Positions 7,063-7,087 of a DNA stretch of 7,087 nt are shown here, piece after piece. The notes under the pieces are model-generated. The model had not been told where the DNA came from. It ran no database searches and saw only the letters and a program-made list of their open reading frames with translations. The stretch's first letter is position 1. Each line of letters starts with the position of its first letter. Origin of the DNA: Amphritea sp. (GTDB lineage: Bacteria > Pseudomonadota > Gammaproteobacteria > Pseudomonadales > Balneatricaceae); NCBI GenBank assembly GCA_018067325.1, contig JAGPUU010000187.1, positions 1-7,087 on the forward strand, in the 5' to 3' direction. A program made the translations under genes and the position numbers.

Positions 7063-7087
7063 CAGTTTTAAAAAAACAAACTGCAGT

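Noticed and set aside
1..7087. A new defence, mobile or biosynthetic system
   Set aside because: All five genes belong to recognised core or common families, with no integrase, toxin-antitoxin, CRISPR or clustered unknown genes.

Overview
The window looks like ordinary chromosomal DNA from a marine-type gammaproteobacterium, possibly of the Oceanospirillales/Neptunomonas-Marinobacterium kind. That placement is an inference. It rests on an E. coli-like 491-residue class II ketol-acid reductoisomerase, an E. coli-like tandem-ABC ModF, a Gram-negative outer-membrane porin and a 7TMR-DISM/GGDEF membrane protein. No rRNA, tRNA, CRISPR array, insertion sequence or phage gene was seen, and no multi-gene operon lies wholly inside the window.

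Layout from left to right: (1) the 3' part of a porin gene on +, cut by the window edge; (2) a strong bidirectional terminator; (3) modF on -, a two-domain ATPase linked to molybdate uptake; (4) a spacer of about 200 bases holding the ilvC terminator and two inverted repeats upstream of modF; (5) ilvC on -, for branched-chain amino-acid and pantothenate synthesis; (6) an AT-rich divergent spacer of 380 bases with a candidate ilvC promoter, a clean 24-bp palindrome and three 12-bp near-repeats; (7) a FolD-family gene on +, for one-carbon tetrahydrofolate metabolism, with several non-standard residues in otherwise conserved motifs; (8) a short convergent spacer with a hairpin; (9) a membrane diguanylate cyclase on -, whose true start may lie beyond the right edge.

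The five genes appear to be separate transcription units. porin/modF and folD/diguanylate cyclase are convergent pairs, ilvC/folD are divergent, and ilvC/modF run in tandem but are split by an intrinsic terminator. I see no shared pathway or hidden new system. The points most worth following are the atypical FolD, the inverted repeats upstream of modF and ilvC, and modF and ilvC standing away from their usual partners (modABC/modE; ilvY or ilvIH).
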